DNA of 64,000 bases, taken from Arthrobacter sp. ISL-95 (GTDB lineage Bacteria > Actinomycetota > Actinomycetes > Actinomycetales > Micrococcaceae). Under the pieces are notes generated by a model. It was given only the letters and a program-made list of their open reading frames with translations. It ran no database searches and had not been told where the DNA came from. Shown here piece by piece: positions 27,820-37,131 of the stretch. Position 1 is the first letter of the stretch; each line of letters starts with the position of its first letter. The stretch is taken from assembly GCF_018613695.1 (NCBI RefSeq), contig NZ_JAGGPR010000002.1, forward strand, positions 124,001 to 188,000. Reading direction: 5' to 3'. The position numbers and the translations under genes are program-made.

Positions 27820-27854
27820 AATGCCCCCCGGAGATTCTTCGGGGGGCATTTTTG
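27820..27854 (+). terminator. Terminator after the Bax inhibitor-1 gene
   Basis: ATGCCCCCCG (27821-27830) pairs with CGGGGGGCAT (27840-27849), followed by five T residues. It stops plus-strand transcription before the oppositely oriented thiolase gene. Confidence 0.92.
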
Positions 27855-27931
27855 CGTCTCTGAGGGGTGAGATCCCGGCAGTAAGGGAGAGTTATAGGAG
27901 TGAAAGCTAACCCCTCGCGGCAAGAAACCTG

Positions 27932-29170
27932 CTAGCTCAAGCGCTCCAAGACCACTGCCATTCCTTGGCCTCCGCCGACACACAGTGTGGCCAGCCCCAG
28001 GGTTCCGTCGCGTTCCTTGAGGCCGTTGAGGAGCGTGCTGGTCATCCGGGCCCCGGTCATGCCGAAGGGGTGGCCCAGGGCAATGGCACCACCATGGACG
28101 TTGAGCTTTGCGGGGTCGATCCCCAATTCGCGGGCGCTCGCCACCACCTGGACGGCGAAAGCTTCATTGAGCTCCACCAGGTCAATGTCGTCCATGGTCA
28201 ACCCGGCCAGTGCTAAGGCCCGTCGCGTGGATTCTACGGGCCCCATGCCCATGAGCTCAGGGGAGAGGGCGCTGACGCCCGTTGAAACCACCCGCGCCAG
28301 CGGTTGCAGACCCAGTTCCCGGGCACGTGAATCACTCATGACAACCACTGCGGCGGCGCCGTCGTTAAGGGGGCATGCGTTGCCGGCCGTGACGGTTCCG
28401 TCCGGACGGAAGACGGGCTGCAGGGCGGATACTGCTTCGAGCCTCACGCCTGCGCGGGGTGAGTCATCCTTGTCCACCACAGTGCCGTCCTTGCGTGTGT
28501 ACGGCGTGATGTCGCGGGCATAGAACCCTGAAGCTATGGCGGCCTCGGTGCGATTCTGGCTCAGGACAGCCCATTCGTCCTGCTCTGCCCGGCTGATTCC
28601 ATAGCTGGTGGCAACATTCTCGGCAGTCTGGCCCATCGAGATATAGATGTCGGGAAGCCGGCCGCCAAGCCGCGGGTCGGTCCAGGGGATGTTGGACGCC
28701 GCGCGAGCTGCCGTGCGTTGGGCTGCTGCCTCGAACAGCGGGTTGTGGTTCGAAGAATCCGTTTCGCCCGCCCCTGCCCAGTTCTGGTACCTGGATACAC
28801 TCTCCACTCCCGCGGAGACCATCGCGTGGGCTTCCCCTGATGTGATGGCATGGAAAGCCATCCGCAGGGTTTGCAGGCTTGATGCACAGAACCGGTTGAT
28901 GGTGGCTGCGGGCACGCGGTCCAGCCCGGCAAGGACGGCCACCACGCGCGCCATATTGGATCCGGCCTCGCCACTGGGTTCTGCGCAGCCCAACAGGATG
29001 TCGTCCAGCCCTTGCCCATCCTCCGCTCCGGGATCGAAGCCCGGAACTTTTGCGAGGGCGGCCTGCACCATGGCCGTAGCCAGGTCATCCGGACGTTCGT
29101 CCTTGAGGGAACCCTTGAAGGCCCGGCCAATAGGGCTTCTGGCAGTAGCAACGATGACAGCCTCAGTCAT
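27932..29170 (-). CDS. Acetyl-CoA acetyltransferase / thiolase
   Basis: A 412-residue thiolase that condenses or cleaves acyl-CoA with CoA. The nucleophile Cys95 lies in RFCASSLQTLRMA, the active histidine in GGAIALGHPFGMTG and the second cysteine in LCVGGGQGMAV. NEAF (ELNEAFAVQV) is also present. Whether it acts in fatty acid or aromatic degradation (FadA/PcaF type) or biosynthesis cannot be told; no beta-oxidation partner is adjacent. It is transcribed in the same direction as galTK but a hairpin separates them. Confidence 0.93.
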   Translation of the reverse strand: MTEAVIVATARSPIGRAFKGSLKDERPDDLATAMVQAALAKVPGFDPGAEDGQGLDDILLGCAEPSGEAGSNMARVVAVLAGLDRVPAATINRFCASSLQTLRMAFHAITSGEAHAMVSAGVESVSRYQNWAGAGETDSSNHNPLFEAAAQRTAARAASNIPWTDPRLGGRLPDIYISMGQTAENVATSYGISRAEQDEWAVLSQNRTEAAIASGFYARDITPYTRKDGTVVDKDDSPRAGVRLEAVSALQPVFRPDGTVTAGNACPLNDGAAAVVVMSDSRARELGLQPLARVVSTGVSALSPELMGMGPVESTRRALALAGLTMDDIDLVELNEAFAVQVVASARELGIDPAKLNVHGGAIALGHPFGMTGARMTSTLLNGLKERDGTLGLATLCVGGGQGMAVVLERLS

Positions 29171-29182
29171 GGCCCCATGGTA

Positions 29183-29210
29183 CGCCCGGCATCCATAAGG
29201 ACGCCGGGCG
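29183..29210 (-). terminator. Hairpin after galK
   Basis: CGCCCGGC (29183-29190) pairs with GCCGGGCG (29203-29210). No T run is seen on the minus strand, so it may be a weak or Rho-dependent stop between galK and the thiolase gene. Confidence 0.5.
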
Positions 29211-29234
29211 CTCGCACAAGAAGACGAAAACGCG

Positions 29235-30395
29235 TCAGGCCAGGCGGAGGGCTCCTGCGGCCGGGGTGACGGTGAAGATGTCCGGCGCGGTGAAGCCCGC
29301 CTGCGCGAAGGAACGTACGACGGCGGCGCGCACCTGCTGTTCCTGACCCACCGGTGTCAGTGCGATGGCTGAGCCGCCAAAGCCGCCGCCGGTCATGCGT
29401 GCACCAATGGCGCCGCTGGCCCGGGAGGTGTCCACAGCAAGGTCGAGTTCCGGGCAGGAGATCTCAAAGTCGTCGCGCATGGAAACATGGCTGGCATCCA
29501 GCAAGGCACCAATTGCGGCCGGGCCCTGGGAGGCCAGAGTTTCCACCGTCTGGAGGACCCGATCGTTCTCCGTGACCACGTGACGGACCCGCCGGAGGGT
29601 GGTTTCGTCCAGCAGTCCTGACGCTTCCTCCAGACGTTCCACGCCGACGTCGCGCAGTGCCTTGACGCCAAGGATCTCGGCACCCAACTCGCAGGACGCG
29701 CGGCGGGAGGCGTAACCGCCGTCGGCGTGTGAATGCGACACCTTGGTGTCGATGACCAACAGGACCAGGCCTGACGCTTCTGCGTCGAACGGGACCAGCT
29801 CCACATGTTGGTCGCGGCAGTCCAGGAACACGGCGTGCCCCTTGGCGCCGCGCAAGGATGCCGACTGGTCCATGATGCCCGTGGGTGCGCCTACGAACAC
29901 GTTCTCCGCGCGCTGGGTTGCGAGCACCAGATCCTCGGCAGCCAGCCCGGCGCCGGTCAACTCGTTGAGGGCTGAGATGACGGCGCACTCGATGGCGTGT
30001 GACGAGGACAGGCCCGCTCCAGAGGGGACATCGGAATCAAGCAGGAGATCAAAGCCCGGCACCGTGATGCCACGTTCCTCGAGCGCCCAGGCGACGCCGA
30101 GGGGGTAGCGGGACCATCCCTCACCGGATCCGGGGTCCGAGTCCGCGAGGTCAGCTTCCACTATGCCGTGGCCCCCGAAAGTGGACAGCATGCGCACCTT
30201 TGAGTCGTCGCGGACGCGCAAGGCAACCTTTGCTGTTTTGTCGATAGCGAAGGGCAGCACAAAGCCCTCGTTGTAATCAGTGTGTTCGCCGATCAAGTTG
30301 ACGCGTCCCGGTGCCTGCCATACGCCGTCGGCAGCTGCGCCGAACGTTTCGTGGAAGTGGGCGGCGAGGACGCCTGTCTCGGTGGTGGTGCTCAT
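29235..30395 (-). CDS. galK: Galactokinase
   Basis: A 386-residue GHMP kinase that phosphorylates galactose at C1 using ATP. The galactokinase signature GRVNLIGEHTDYNEG is near the N-terminus; the ATP loop is SGAGLSSSHAIE and the third GHMP motif is MTGGGFGGSAIAL. The loop has histidine where most family members have alanine (SSSA). It overlaps galT by 4 bases (galT first), forming the Leloir pathway pair. Confidence 0.95.
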   Translation of the reverse strand: MSTTTETGVLAAHFHETFGAAADGVWQAPGRVNLIGEHTDYNEGFVLPFAIDKTAKVALRVRDDSKVRMLSTFGGHGIVEADLADSDPGSGEGWSRYPLGVAWALEERGITVPGFDLLLDSDVPSGAGLSSSHAIECAVISALNELTGAGLAAEDLVLATQRAENVFVGAPTGIMDQSASLRGAKGHAVFLDCRDQHVELVPFDAEASGLVLLVIDTKVSHSHADGGYASRRASCELGAEILGVKALRDVGVERLEEASGLLDETTLRRVRHVVTENDRVLQTVETLASQGPAAIGALLDASHVSMRDDFEISCPELDLAVDTSRASGAIGARMTGGGFGGSAIALTPVGQEQQVRAAVVRSFAQAGFTAPDIFTVTPAAGALRLA

Positions 30396-31540
30396 GCTCG
30401 TGTGCCTTCCAGGGTCTTGTTCGAAGGTGCAAGGACGACGCTGCGCAGCCGCTCTGCCACCGCTTCGGGCGTGGTGTCGTTGATGAACGCCCCCATGGCG
30501 GCCTCGGAGCCGGCCAGATACTTGAGCTTATCCGCAGCGCGGCGAGGTGACGTCAGCTGCAGGTGGAGCTGGCCCGCGGGGCGAAGGGCAGGGTCCAACG
30601 GGGCCTGGTGCCAGGCCGAGATGTATGGCATGGGGGTGGGGTAGAGGGCGTCCAGCCGCTTCAGCAGGTCAAGGTAGACATACGAGAGCTCGTCGCGTTC
30701 TTCGCCCGTCAGTGCCGCAAGATCGGGGACACCACGGTGGGGCACCAGATGGACTTCCAAGGGCCAACGCGCGGCGAAGGGAACGTAGGCGCTGAAGTGC
30801 TTTGCCTCCAGGACCATGCGGCTGCCGTCCTCCCGTTCAGCCTTGAGGAGCGAGGCACCGAGCGTTTCCTTGGCGTCGACGTCGTCGTAGTACTTCCGGG
30901 CTACCGCGCCCAACTGGGCGGCGCGGGGAGTCACGTAGGGGTACGCGTAAATTTGGCCGTGCGGATGGTGCAGGGTGACTCCAATGTCCGCACCGCGGTT
31001 CTCGAACGGGAATACCTGCCTGATGCCGGGCAGCGCGCTCAGTGTTTCAGTCCTTTGAGCCCACGCTTCGATGACCGTACGCGCACGCGTTTCGCCCAGT
31101 TCGGCGAAAGAGCCGGTGTGCTGCGGCGTGAAGGCAACAACCTCGCAGCGGCCATATGCCGCGCCCTTGAGGTTGTGGCCGGAGTGCCCCGGGGCAGGAA
31201 GTGGAGGGATATCGCCCACAGCCGGACCCAATGACGGGAATCGGTTCTCGAAGACCACCACGTCATAATCCGCTGCCGGGATTTCCGAAGGGTTCGCTGC
31301 TGTGGTTGGGCAGATGGGGCACTGATCAGCGGGGGGAAGGTGCGTACGCGTTTGGCGATGGGCGGCAACCGCTACCCAGTCACCGGACAGGGCGTCATAG
31401 CGCACCTCTCCCGGCTCACCACGGGCAGGAAGCTCGCGGTGGTCCTTCAAGGAATCCGGTGTCCGTTCAGGCGTTCCGGGGTCGTCAAAGTAGATCAGCT
31501 CGCGGCTGTCCGCGAGGCGGGTGCTGGTAATGCGGCTCAT
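30392..31540 (-). CDS. galT: Galactose-1-phosphate uridylyltransferase
   Basis: A 382-residue HIT-superfamily enzyme that transfers UMP from UDP-glucose to galactose-1-phosphate. The catalytic HPH triad is in [14 protein letters not shown], and a CPIC zinc pair is present (DQCPICPTT). The N-terminal 35 residues have a longer linker than E. coli GalT. The gene starts a galT-galK operon, with an AT-rich divergent promoter region shared with the epimerase. There is no galE in the window. Confidence 0.94.
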   Translation of the reverse strand: MSRITSTRLADSRELIYFDDPGTPERTPDSLKDHRELPARGEPGEVRYDALSGDWVAVAAHRQTRTHLPPADQCPICPTTAANPSEIPAADYDVVVFENRFPSLGPAVGDIPPLPAPGHSGHNLKGAAYGRCEVVAFTPQHTGSFAELGETRARTVIEAWAQRTETLSALPGIRQVFPFENRGADIGVTLHHPHGQIYAYPYVTPRAAQLGAVARKYYDDVDAKETLGASLLKAEREDGSRMVLEAKHFSAYVPFAARWPLEVHLVPHRGVPDLAALTGEERDELSYVYLDLLKRLDALYPTPMPYISAWHQAPLDPALRPAGQLHLQLTSPRRAADKLKYLAGSEAAMGAFINDTTPEAVAERLRSVVLAPSNKTLEGTRA

Positions 31541-31619
31541 AAATACATCATCTCATAAGTGACCAAAAACGCATAGTTTCAAACAAAAGCTAACATCCGG
31601 CCCAAGATGGTGCGGGCAG
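31541..31619. promoter_or_regulatory. AT-rich divergent control region, galTK versus galM-like gene
   Basis: This 79-base stretch is much richer in A and T than the flanks. On the minus strand TTGAAA is followed after 18 bases by TTATGA, a plausible sigma-70 promoter with a very short leader to galT. The CAAACAAAAGC run could be an operator for a sugar-responsive repressor (DeoR or similar). Both roles are inferred from composition and position. Confidence 0.45.
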
Positions 31620-32588
31620 ATGAAGTACGGTATTGCCATGTCTGCCTCTCCGTCGCCTGCCGATACCTCCCACCAGTCCGAGTCTCGCCGTTTCGCCACG
31701 GGGCGACAGTTTGAACTTCGGAGAGACGACGCGCTCGCAGTCATCACCGAGCTTGCGGCCGGCCTGCGGCTTTACTCCCGGGGAGGGGTCCAGCTGACTG
31801 AAAGCTACGACGACGATCAGATTCCGCCCGGTGCTACCGGCATTACCTTGGCGCCGTGGGCCAACCGGGTAGAGGATGGCGTCTGGTACTTGGAGGGCAA
31901 AAAACAGCAACTCGACATCACCGAGGCTTCACGCAACAACGCCAGCCATGGTCTGTTGCGCAACACCGGGTACGCGCTGGTGGACGAATCCGAATTCTCC
32001 GTGACGCTCGAAGCCACAGTCTTCCCGCAGCACGGCTACCCGTTCCTTGTGCGGCATCGTGTGCGCTACGAACTGGACCAGAACCTTGATCTCCGGGTCT
32101 CGCAGACGTTGATCAACGATTCCCAGAGCAATGCCCCCTTCGTCCTGGGCGCACATCCGTACCTGCGCATCGGAGACGTGCCTCCCGAGGACTTGGTCCT
32201 GACCGTCCCGGCTGCAACCCGGTTGGTGGCAGACGAGCGCCTGATTCCGCGCAGCGCCTCCCCAGTGGACGGCGAGTTCGACTTCTCCGGTGGTGCCGGA
32301 GTGGGCAGCTTGCTGGTGGATGTCGCCTTGACTGACCTGACGTTCGACGGCGGAATGGCGCGCCACACCCTGTCCGCACCGGATGGCCGCAGCGTGAGCC
32401 TTGAGCAGGATGAGAGCTGCAAGTACGTCCACGTTTTCGTTACCGACACCTTCCCCGGCCGTTCCAAGGCTGTGGCCCTTGAACCAATGACGGGCCCGGC
32501 CAACGCTTTCAACAGCGGTGATGTTCTCCGCTGGTTGGCGCCCGGCGAGGCGTTCACCATGGGCTGGGGGATCGCGGCATCGCTTTAG
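31620..32588 (+). CDS. Aldose 1-epimerase family protein
   Basis: A 322-residue galactose mutarotase-like protein. Landmarks are APWANRVEDGVW (substrate-binding Asn-Arg), NNASHGLLRNTGY with the first catalytic histidine, FVLGAHPYLRIGD with the second, and ALEPMTGPANAFN with the late glutamate. It should interconvert alpha and beta sugar anomers, feeding galactokinase; facing galTK supports this. ATG 31638 (MSASPSPADTS) is an alternative start; neither has a good ribosome site. Confidence 0.9.
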   Translation: MKYGIAMSASPSPADTSHQSESRRFATGRQFELRRDDALAVITELAAGLRLYSRGGVQLTESYDDDQIPPGATGITLAPWANRVEDGVWYLEGKKQQLDITEASRNNASHGLLRNTGYALVDESEFSVTLEATVFPQHGYPFLVRHRVRYELDQNLDLRVSQTLINDSQSNAPFVLGAHPYLRIGDVPPEDLVLTVPAATRLVADERLIPRSASPVDGEFDFSGGAGVGSLLVDVALTDLTFDGGMARHTLSAPDGRSVSLEQDESCKYVHVFVTDTFPGRSKAVALEPMTGPANAFNSGDVLRWLAPGEAFTMGWGIAASL

Positions 32589-32661
32589 CTCGTTCGCCTG
32601 GAAATGACTCGGAAGTGAGAGCCGGTTTCCCATACGGCGCGGCCTACGGAATTATGGGTTC

Positions 32662-33942
32662 ATGACGCCAACACCGGACGCCAAAACACGTTCTGAACGC
32701 CAAATTGCCGAAGACATCCCTTATGGGGTGCGCATTGCCGCAGCCTGGTCCTGGCGGGCAGGCTTGATCCTGCTCATGATCGGCGCCCTCGTCTGGCTGT
32801 TGGGCAAGGTCAGCTTCCTCATTATCCCGGTGATGGTTGCTGCGTTGTTGGCTGGCCTGCTGCACCCGGTAGTGGCGTGGCTGCGCAATCGCAAGGTTCC
32901 CAACGGGGGAGCAGTCGCCATCACAGTGCTGGCCTTCATTGGCGTGATCGGTGGTGCCCTCGCACTGGTGGGCAGGCAACTGGTGACGGGCTTCGGTGCC
33001 CTGTGGCAGGAGGCTCTGGCAGGCATCCAGCAGATCCAGACCTGGTTGGCTGATGGCCCGTTGCACCTGACCGCGGACCAGATTGACCAGTACATTTCCG
33101 ATGGCGCGGATGCGCTCCAGAACAACAGCAGCAGCATTCTCAGCGGCGCATTGTCCTTCGGCAGCACCGCCGGCCACTTTGCCGCCGGTCTTGTCCTGGC
33201 ACTGTTCATCCTCATCTTCTTCCTCCTGGAGGGCCCTCGGATCTGGGCCTTCATGGTCCGTCTGCTGCCCAAGAGCGCACGGAGGGCCACTGATGGCGCC
33301 GGGCGTCGGGGCTGGACATCCATGGTCAGCTATGTGCGGATTCAGATGTTCGTTGCGTTTGTGGACGCCGTGGGCATCGGCGTCGGAGCGGCCATCATCC
33401 AGGTTCCTTTGGCTCTTCCCTTGGCTGTCCTGGTATTCATCGGATCGTTCATTCCGGTGGTGGGTGCTTTGGTTACCGGTGCCATCGCTGTGCTGCTCGC
33501 CCTGGTGGCCAACGGGCCCATCAACGCGCTGATCATGCTGGCAATCGTCCTGGTGGTGCAGCAGCTTGAAAGCCACATCCTCCAGCCCCTGGTGATGGGC
33601 AAAGCCGTGGCACTGCATCCGGTGGCCGTGATCCTCTCAGTTGCCGCGGGTTCCTACCTCGCCGGCATACCAGGAGCCCTGTTCGCGGTCCCGCTGCTCG
33701 CCGTAGTAAACACGGCAGTTCGCTACATTGCGGGCCGGACGTGGGAACATGATGAAGGATTGGGCGGTGTGGAACTCCAGCCGGCTGCCGCTTCGGCGGG
33801 GAAGGTCGGCGACGCGAACTTCAAGGAGGTCCACCTCCCACGGCCCGAATCCCGCCTCGGCAAAGGCGTTGCCGGCAAGACCAAGGCTTCGGGGAGCACC
33901 TCTGTTGAGGAGCCTCAAGCCGACACCAACAAAGGAGAATAG
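32662..33942 (+). CDS. AI-2E family transporter
   Basis: A 426-residue membrane protein with about eight spans and the family layout: an N-terminal double span (LILLMIGALVWLLGKVSFLI), a soluble loop around residues 115-165, and the C-terminal block LALPLAVLVFIGSFIPVVG, VVQQLESHILQPLVMG and HPVAVILSVAAGSYLAG. The PxxxPxxxG-like FIPVVGA and QPLVMGKAVALHP parts are family marks. Some members export autoinducer-2, others are Na+/H+ antiporters; function here is open. It ends 3 bases before threonine ammonia-lyase. Confidence 0.9.
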   Translation: MTPTPDAKTRSERQIAEDIPYGVRIAAAWSWRAGLILLMIGALVWLLGKVSFLIIPVMVAALLAGLLHPVVAWLRNRKVPNGGAVAITVLAFIGVIGGALALVGRQLVTGFGALWQEALAGIQQIQTWLADGPLHLTADQIDQYISDGADALQNNSSSILSGALSFGSTAGHFAAGLVLALFILIFFLLEGPRIWAFMVRLLPKSARRATDGAGRRGWTSMVSYVRIQMFVAFVDAVGIGVGAAIIQVPLALPLAVLVFIGSFIPVVGALVTGAIAVLLALVANGPINALIMLAIVLVVQQLESHILQPLVMGKAVALHPVAVILSVAAGSYLAGIPGALFAVPLLAVVNTAVRYIAGRTWEHDEGLGGVELQPAAASAGKVGDANFKEVHLPRPESRLGKGVAGKTKASGSTSVEEPQADTNKGE

Positions 33943-33945
33943 TCA

Positions 33946-35184
33946 GTGAATACCCTCGAAACCCTGCCCGTCACGCTGGACGATGTCCTCAAGGCGCAGG
34001 AGCTGCTCGAGGGCATTATTACCAAGACTCCTGTGGAGTCGTCCCGTGCGCTGGGCAGCCTCGTGGGCGGCAACGTCTTTTTCAAGTGTGAGAACCTGCA
34101 GCGTGCAGGATCGTTCAAGGTTCGCGGCGCCTACGTGCGCATGGCCCGGTTGACGGACGATGAAAAGAAGCGCGGCGTAGTGGCAGCCTCAGCCGGTAAC
34201 CACGCCCAAGGTGTGGCAGTGGCTGCCAAGAGCCTGGGCATTAACGCCCGCATCTACATGCCCCTTGGCGTGGCCCTGCCCAAGCTGGCCGCCACCAGGA
34301 GCCACGGCGCTGAAGTCGTCCTGCACGGCCACAACGTGGATGAGGCCCTGGCGGAAGCGCAGCGCTACGCCAACGAGACAGGGGCGGTGTTTGTCCACCC
34401 CTTTGACAACGTGGACGTTGTTGCCGGACAGGGCACCATCGGGCTCGAAATCCTGGACCAGATCCCCAACGTGGACACCATCCTCATGGGCGTTGGTGGC
34501 GGTGGGCTGCTGGCCGGTGTAGCTGTGGCCATCAAAGCCAGGGCCAAAGAGCTCGGCCGCGAGATCAGGGTCATCGGCGTGCAGGCGGAAAACGCCGCTG
34601 CATACCCCCCTTCGCTGGCTGCTGATGCCTTGGTGCCGCTGAAGAAGGTCACCACCATGGCTGACGGCATCGCGGTAGGGCGTCCCGGACAGTTGCCCTT
34701 CAGCATCATCCGCGAACTGGTTGACGATGTTGTTACCGTCAGCGAAGACTCGCTCGCACGGGCCCTGATCTTCCTCCTCGAGCGCGCCAAGATGGTAGTT
34801 GAGCCGGCCGGTGCGGTGGGAGTAGCCGCGCTCATGGACGGCAAAATCGAAAACCCGGGGAACACCGCCGTCGTGCTGTCCGGCGGCAACATCGATCCCA
34901 TGCTGATGCTCAAAGTCATCCAGCGCGGTCTTTCTGCTGCCGGCCGCTTCATGACGGTCCGCATGATGCTGGACGACCGGCCGGGTTCGTTGGCCACCAT
35001 CGCCCGTATCATCGCCGAAAACGATGCCAACGTCACCGGCTTGGACCACACGCGTTTGGGTGGTTCCATCAGCATGGGTGACGTCTCCATCACCATCAAC
35101 CTGGAAACCAAAGGCCACGAACACGGCGAGCAGGTTCTCGGTGCACTGCGGGCCGAGGGCTTCCAGCCGATCGTGGTGCACTAA
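33946..35184 (+). CDS. ilvA: Threonine ammonia-lyase (with C-terminal ACT domain)
   Basis: A 412-residue PLP enzyme that turns threonine into 2-oxobutanoate and ammonia. The PLP lysine is in RAGSFKVRGAY, the glycine-rich phosphate loop is MGVGGGGLLAG, and ASAGNHAQGVA is present. The C-terminal 80 residues (MMLDDRPGSLATIARIIAE onward) form one ACT domain, like the short TdcB-related actinobacterial enzymes rather than long IlvA. Regulation by amino acids through the ACT domain is expected. GTG 33946 follows AAAGGAGAA. Confidence 0.93.
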   Translation: MNTLETLPVTLDDVLKAQELLEGIITKTPVESSRALGSLVGGNVFFKCENLQRAGSFKVRGAYVRMARLTDDEKKRGVVAASAGNHAQGVAVAAKSLGINARIYMPLGVALPKLAATRSHGAEVVLHGHNVDEALAEAQRYANETGAVFVHPFDNVDVVAGQGTIGLEILDQIPNVDTILMGVGGGGLLAGVAVAIKARAKELGREIRVIGVQAENAAAYPPSLAADALVPLKKVTTMADGIAVGRPGQLPFSIIRELVDDVVTVSEDSLARALIFLLERAKMVVEPAGAVGVAALMDGKIENPGNTAVVLSGGNIDPMLMLKVIQRGLSAAGRFMTVRMMLDDRPGSLATIARIIAENDANVTGLDHTRLGGSISMGDVSITINLETKGHEHGEQVLGALRAEGFQPIVVH

Positions 35185-35199
35185 CGGGAGGGGGCGCCC

Positions 35200-35826
35200 A
35201 TGGTGCTTGGAATGCCTGAGGGTTCAAAGGAAGAGGCCAAGGAATCGCTCGCCGGGCGGGCAAAAGGCGGACTGCTCTTCATGGGCGGATTCGTCATCCT
35301 GCTCTACGTCATCGAGATCCTCAACACCCTGATGCGTCACGGGCTCAACTCAACCTTTGGCCTGCGCCCCCGCTCCACGGACGGTGTGCTGGACATCCTC
35401 ACCTTTCCGTTGCTGCATGCAAACCTGAACCACTTGCTGTCCAACACCCTGCCGTTGATCATCTTCGGCTTCCTGGTGTTCCTGGCCGGTCTCCGGGTGT
35501 TCATCACGGCGTTGGCCTTCAGCTGGCTCGGATCAGGGCTTACGGTGTGGCTGATCGGCGGGGGAGGAGTAACAGTGGGGGCGTCCGGACTTGTCTTCGG
35601 TTTCTTCGCATTCCTGCTGGTGCGGGGATTCTTCAACCGCAACTGGTGGCAGATCCTGCTCTCCGTGGTCTTGTTCATGGCGTACGGCAGCATCCTCTTC
35701 GGCGTGCTGCCCACGGTATTGGGCTACATCTCCTGGCAGGCACACCTCGGCGGGGCCGTGGGCGGCGTCATCGCTGCCATCCTGCTGCGTCCCAAGCCCG
35801 CCCTGACCCAAGTAAGTCGCAGTTGA
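35200..35826 (+). CDS. Rhomboid-family intramembrane serine protease
   Basis: A 208-residue membrane protein with about six spans. The catalytic serine lies in VTVGASGLVFGFFAFLL (GxSG) and the catalytic histidine in WQAHLGGAVGG; HANLNHLLSNT supplies the conserved HxxxN region. It probably cleaves single-pass membrane proteins inside the bilayer; the substrate is unknown. The last six residues (TQVSRS) and the stop codon are encoded inside the palindromic repeat at 35806-35873, so the native C-terminus appears to have been replaced or extended by repeat sequence. Confidence 0.92.
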   Translation: MVLGMPEGSKEEAKESLAGRAKGGLLFMGGFVILLYVIEILNTLMRHGLNSTFGLRPRSTDGVLDILTFPLLHANLNHLLSNTLPLIIFGFLVFLAGLRVFITALAFSWLGSGLTVWLIGGGGVTVGASGLVFGFFAFLLVRGFFNRNWWQILLSVVLFMAYGSILFGVLPTVLGYISWQAHLGGAVGGVIAAILLRPKPALTQVSRS

Positions 35827-35873
35827 GGTCGTTTGGCACGCTCCAAACGTCCTCAACTGCGACCCAGTTGGGT
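35806..35873. repeat. Palindromic repeat family copy 2, overlapping rhomboid 3' end
   Basis: Arms 35806-35836 and 35843-35873 pair at 27 of 31 positions around a 6-base loop. The arm reads ACCCAACTGGGTCGCAGTT on its better strand, close to the arm of the palindrome at 518-587. Inner parts differ between the copies while pairing is kept. It overlaps the last codons of the rhomboid gene. Confidence 0.75.
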
Positions 35874-35882
35874 ATGAACACG

Positions 35883-35922
35883 AAAAAACGCCGGCCCGCC
35901 CCGCGATGGGGTGGGCCGGCGT
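35883..35922 (-). terminator. Rho-independent terminator of greA
   Basis: A GC-rich stem (35888-35902 with 35908-35922, 14 of 15 paired). On the minus strand it is followed by six T residues (AAAAAA at 35883-35888 on the plus strand). Confidence 0.92.
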
Positions 35923-35949
35923 CGTGCGTTCAGGCCGGTGAGCCGCTGC

Positions 35950-36444
35950 TTAGGCGACGTACGGCTTGGCGGAGACGATCTCCACCGGGATTTCCTTGCC
36001 GTTGGGGGCGACGTAGCTCAGGCTGTCGCCTTCCTTGTGGCCGATGATTGCGGCACCCAGGGGTGACTTTTCGCTGAAGACGTCGAGATCCGAATCTCCG
36101 GCGATTTCGCGGGAGCCCAGCAGGAACGTCTCTTCGTCACCGGCGATGCGTGCTACAACCAGCATGCCGGGCTCAACGATTCCGTCGTCGGCAGGAGCCT
36201 CGCCCACCTGCGCATCGCGAAGGAGTGCGGTGAGCTGGCGGATGCGGGCCTCGATCTTGCCCTGCTCTTCCTTAGCGGCGTGGTATCCGCCGTTTTCCTT
36301 GAGGTCGCCTTCCTGGCGGGCAGCTTCGATCTTCTGGACGATTTCCGCCCGGCCAGCGCCGGAAAGGTGGTCCAGCTCAGCCTGCAAGCGGTCGAAAGCT
36401 TCCTGGGTAAGCCAAGCCGCAGTGGCGCTATTGGTGGTAGACAC
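35950..36444 (-). CDS. greA: Transcription elongation factor GreA
   Basis: A 164-residue protein that rescues backtracked RNA polymerase by stimulating transcript cleavage. The N-terminal coiled coil carries the acidic tip GDLKENGGYHAAKEEQ, and the C-terminal FKBP-like part has SPLGAAIIGHKEGD. GTG (first base 36444) is the start, preceded by AGAGGAGAAA on the minus strand; upstream in-frame sequence would pass this ribosome site. Length is the family norm. It is followed by a strong terminator. Confidence 0.95.
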   Translation of the reverse strand: MSTTNSATAAWLTQEAFDRLQAELDHLSGAGRAEIVQKIEAARQEGDLKENGGYHAAKEEQGKIEARIRQLTALLRDAQVGEAPADDGIVEPGMLVVARIAGDEETFLLGSREIAGDSDLDVFSEKSPLGAAIIGHKEGDSLSYVAPNGKEIPVEIVSAKPYVA

Positions 36445-36598
36445 GGATTTCTCCTCTAGATCTGGCAAATACAAAAGACCCCGCCGAGTTGGCCACTCAT
36501 AAATCTCAGTAACCAACTTAACGGGGTGAAGGTTTCATCCATTGTAGTAAATCCTCTGGACGAACCCAAACCGGTTGAGTCCTGGCTCACATGAGGTG

Positions 36599-37057
36599 TT
36601 ATTTGCCGCTGTCCACGATCCAGCAGTTGTCCACCACACCGGAGACGGCCGGGGACTCGGTCCGCAGGACAGTTCGCTGCACGGTGGTGCTGCCGCCGTC
36701 GGGATCGTCCTGGGGATCGTTGGGCCCGATCTCCACTACCTGCCAGCCCACCACCGCGAACTTGGAATCCAGGGCTTTGATGGCACATTTGGCTGTGGCC
36801 CCGGGGTACTTTGTGACCTGGTAGTCCACCTCTGCCTGGGTGTCGTCCACGGTGCTGTAACCGATGTCTTTGAAGGTGACAGGGGCCTGGGCCGAGCCCG
36901 TAGCCACGTAGGCGGCGAACCCAATCCCGAGCACCAGGGCGGCGATGACGATGTTCCGCTTGGTCTTGCGCGTCATGGCGCGCTTTTGACCGCCGTAGCG
37001 ATTGGCTAGGCTGGAGCTTGCCGGTACTTGGGTGGCCGATAGGTCCTCTGAAGTCAC
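36599..37057 (-). CDS. DUF4307 membrane protein
   Basis: A 152-residue protein with a basic cytoplasmic N-terminus (RYGGQKRAMTRKTKRN), one span (IVIAALVLGIGFAAYVA) and an outside domain of about 100 residues carrying KCAIKALDSKFAVVGWQVVEI and NCWIVD; the two cysteines may form a disulfide. This matches the actinobacterial DUF4307 family of unknown function. It is regularly found between greA and mca, as here. Confidence 0.85.
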   Translation of the reverse strand: MTSEDLSATQVPASSSLANRYGGQKRAMTRKTKRNIVIAALVLGIGFAAYVATGSAQAPVTFKDIGYSTVDDTQAEVDYQVTKYPGATAKCAIKALDSKFAVVGWQVVEIGPNDPQDDPDGGSTTVQRTVLRTESPAVSGVVDNCWIVDSGK

Positions 37058-37131
37058 CCATCCAGTTTAGTGCCGATCCCGGTGCCACATCACCGCCCCA
37101 AAAGCTCGATCCATGAAAGAGGAGCCGTCAC

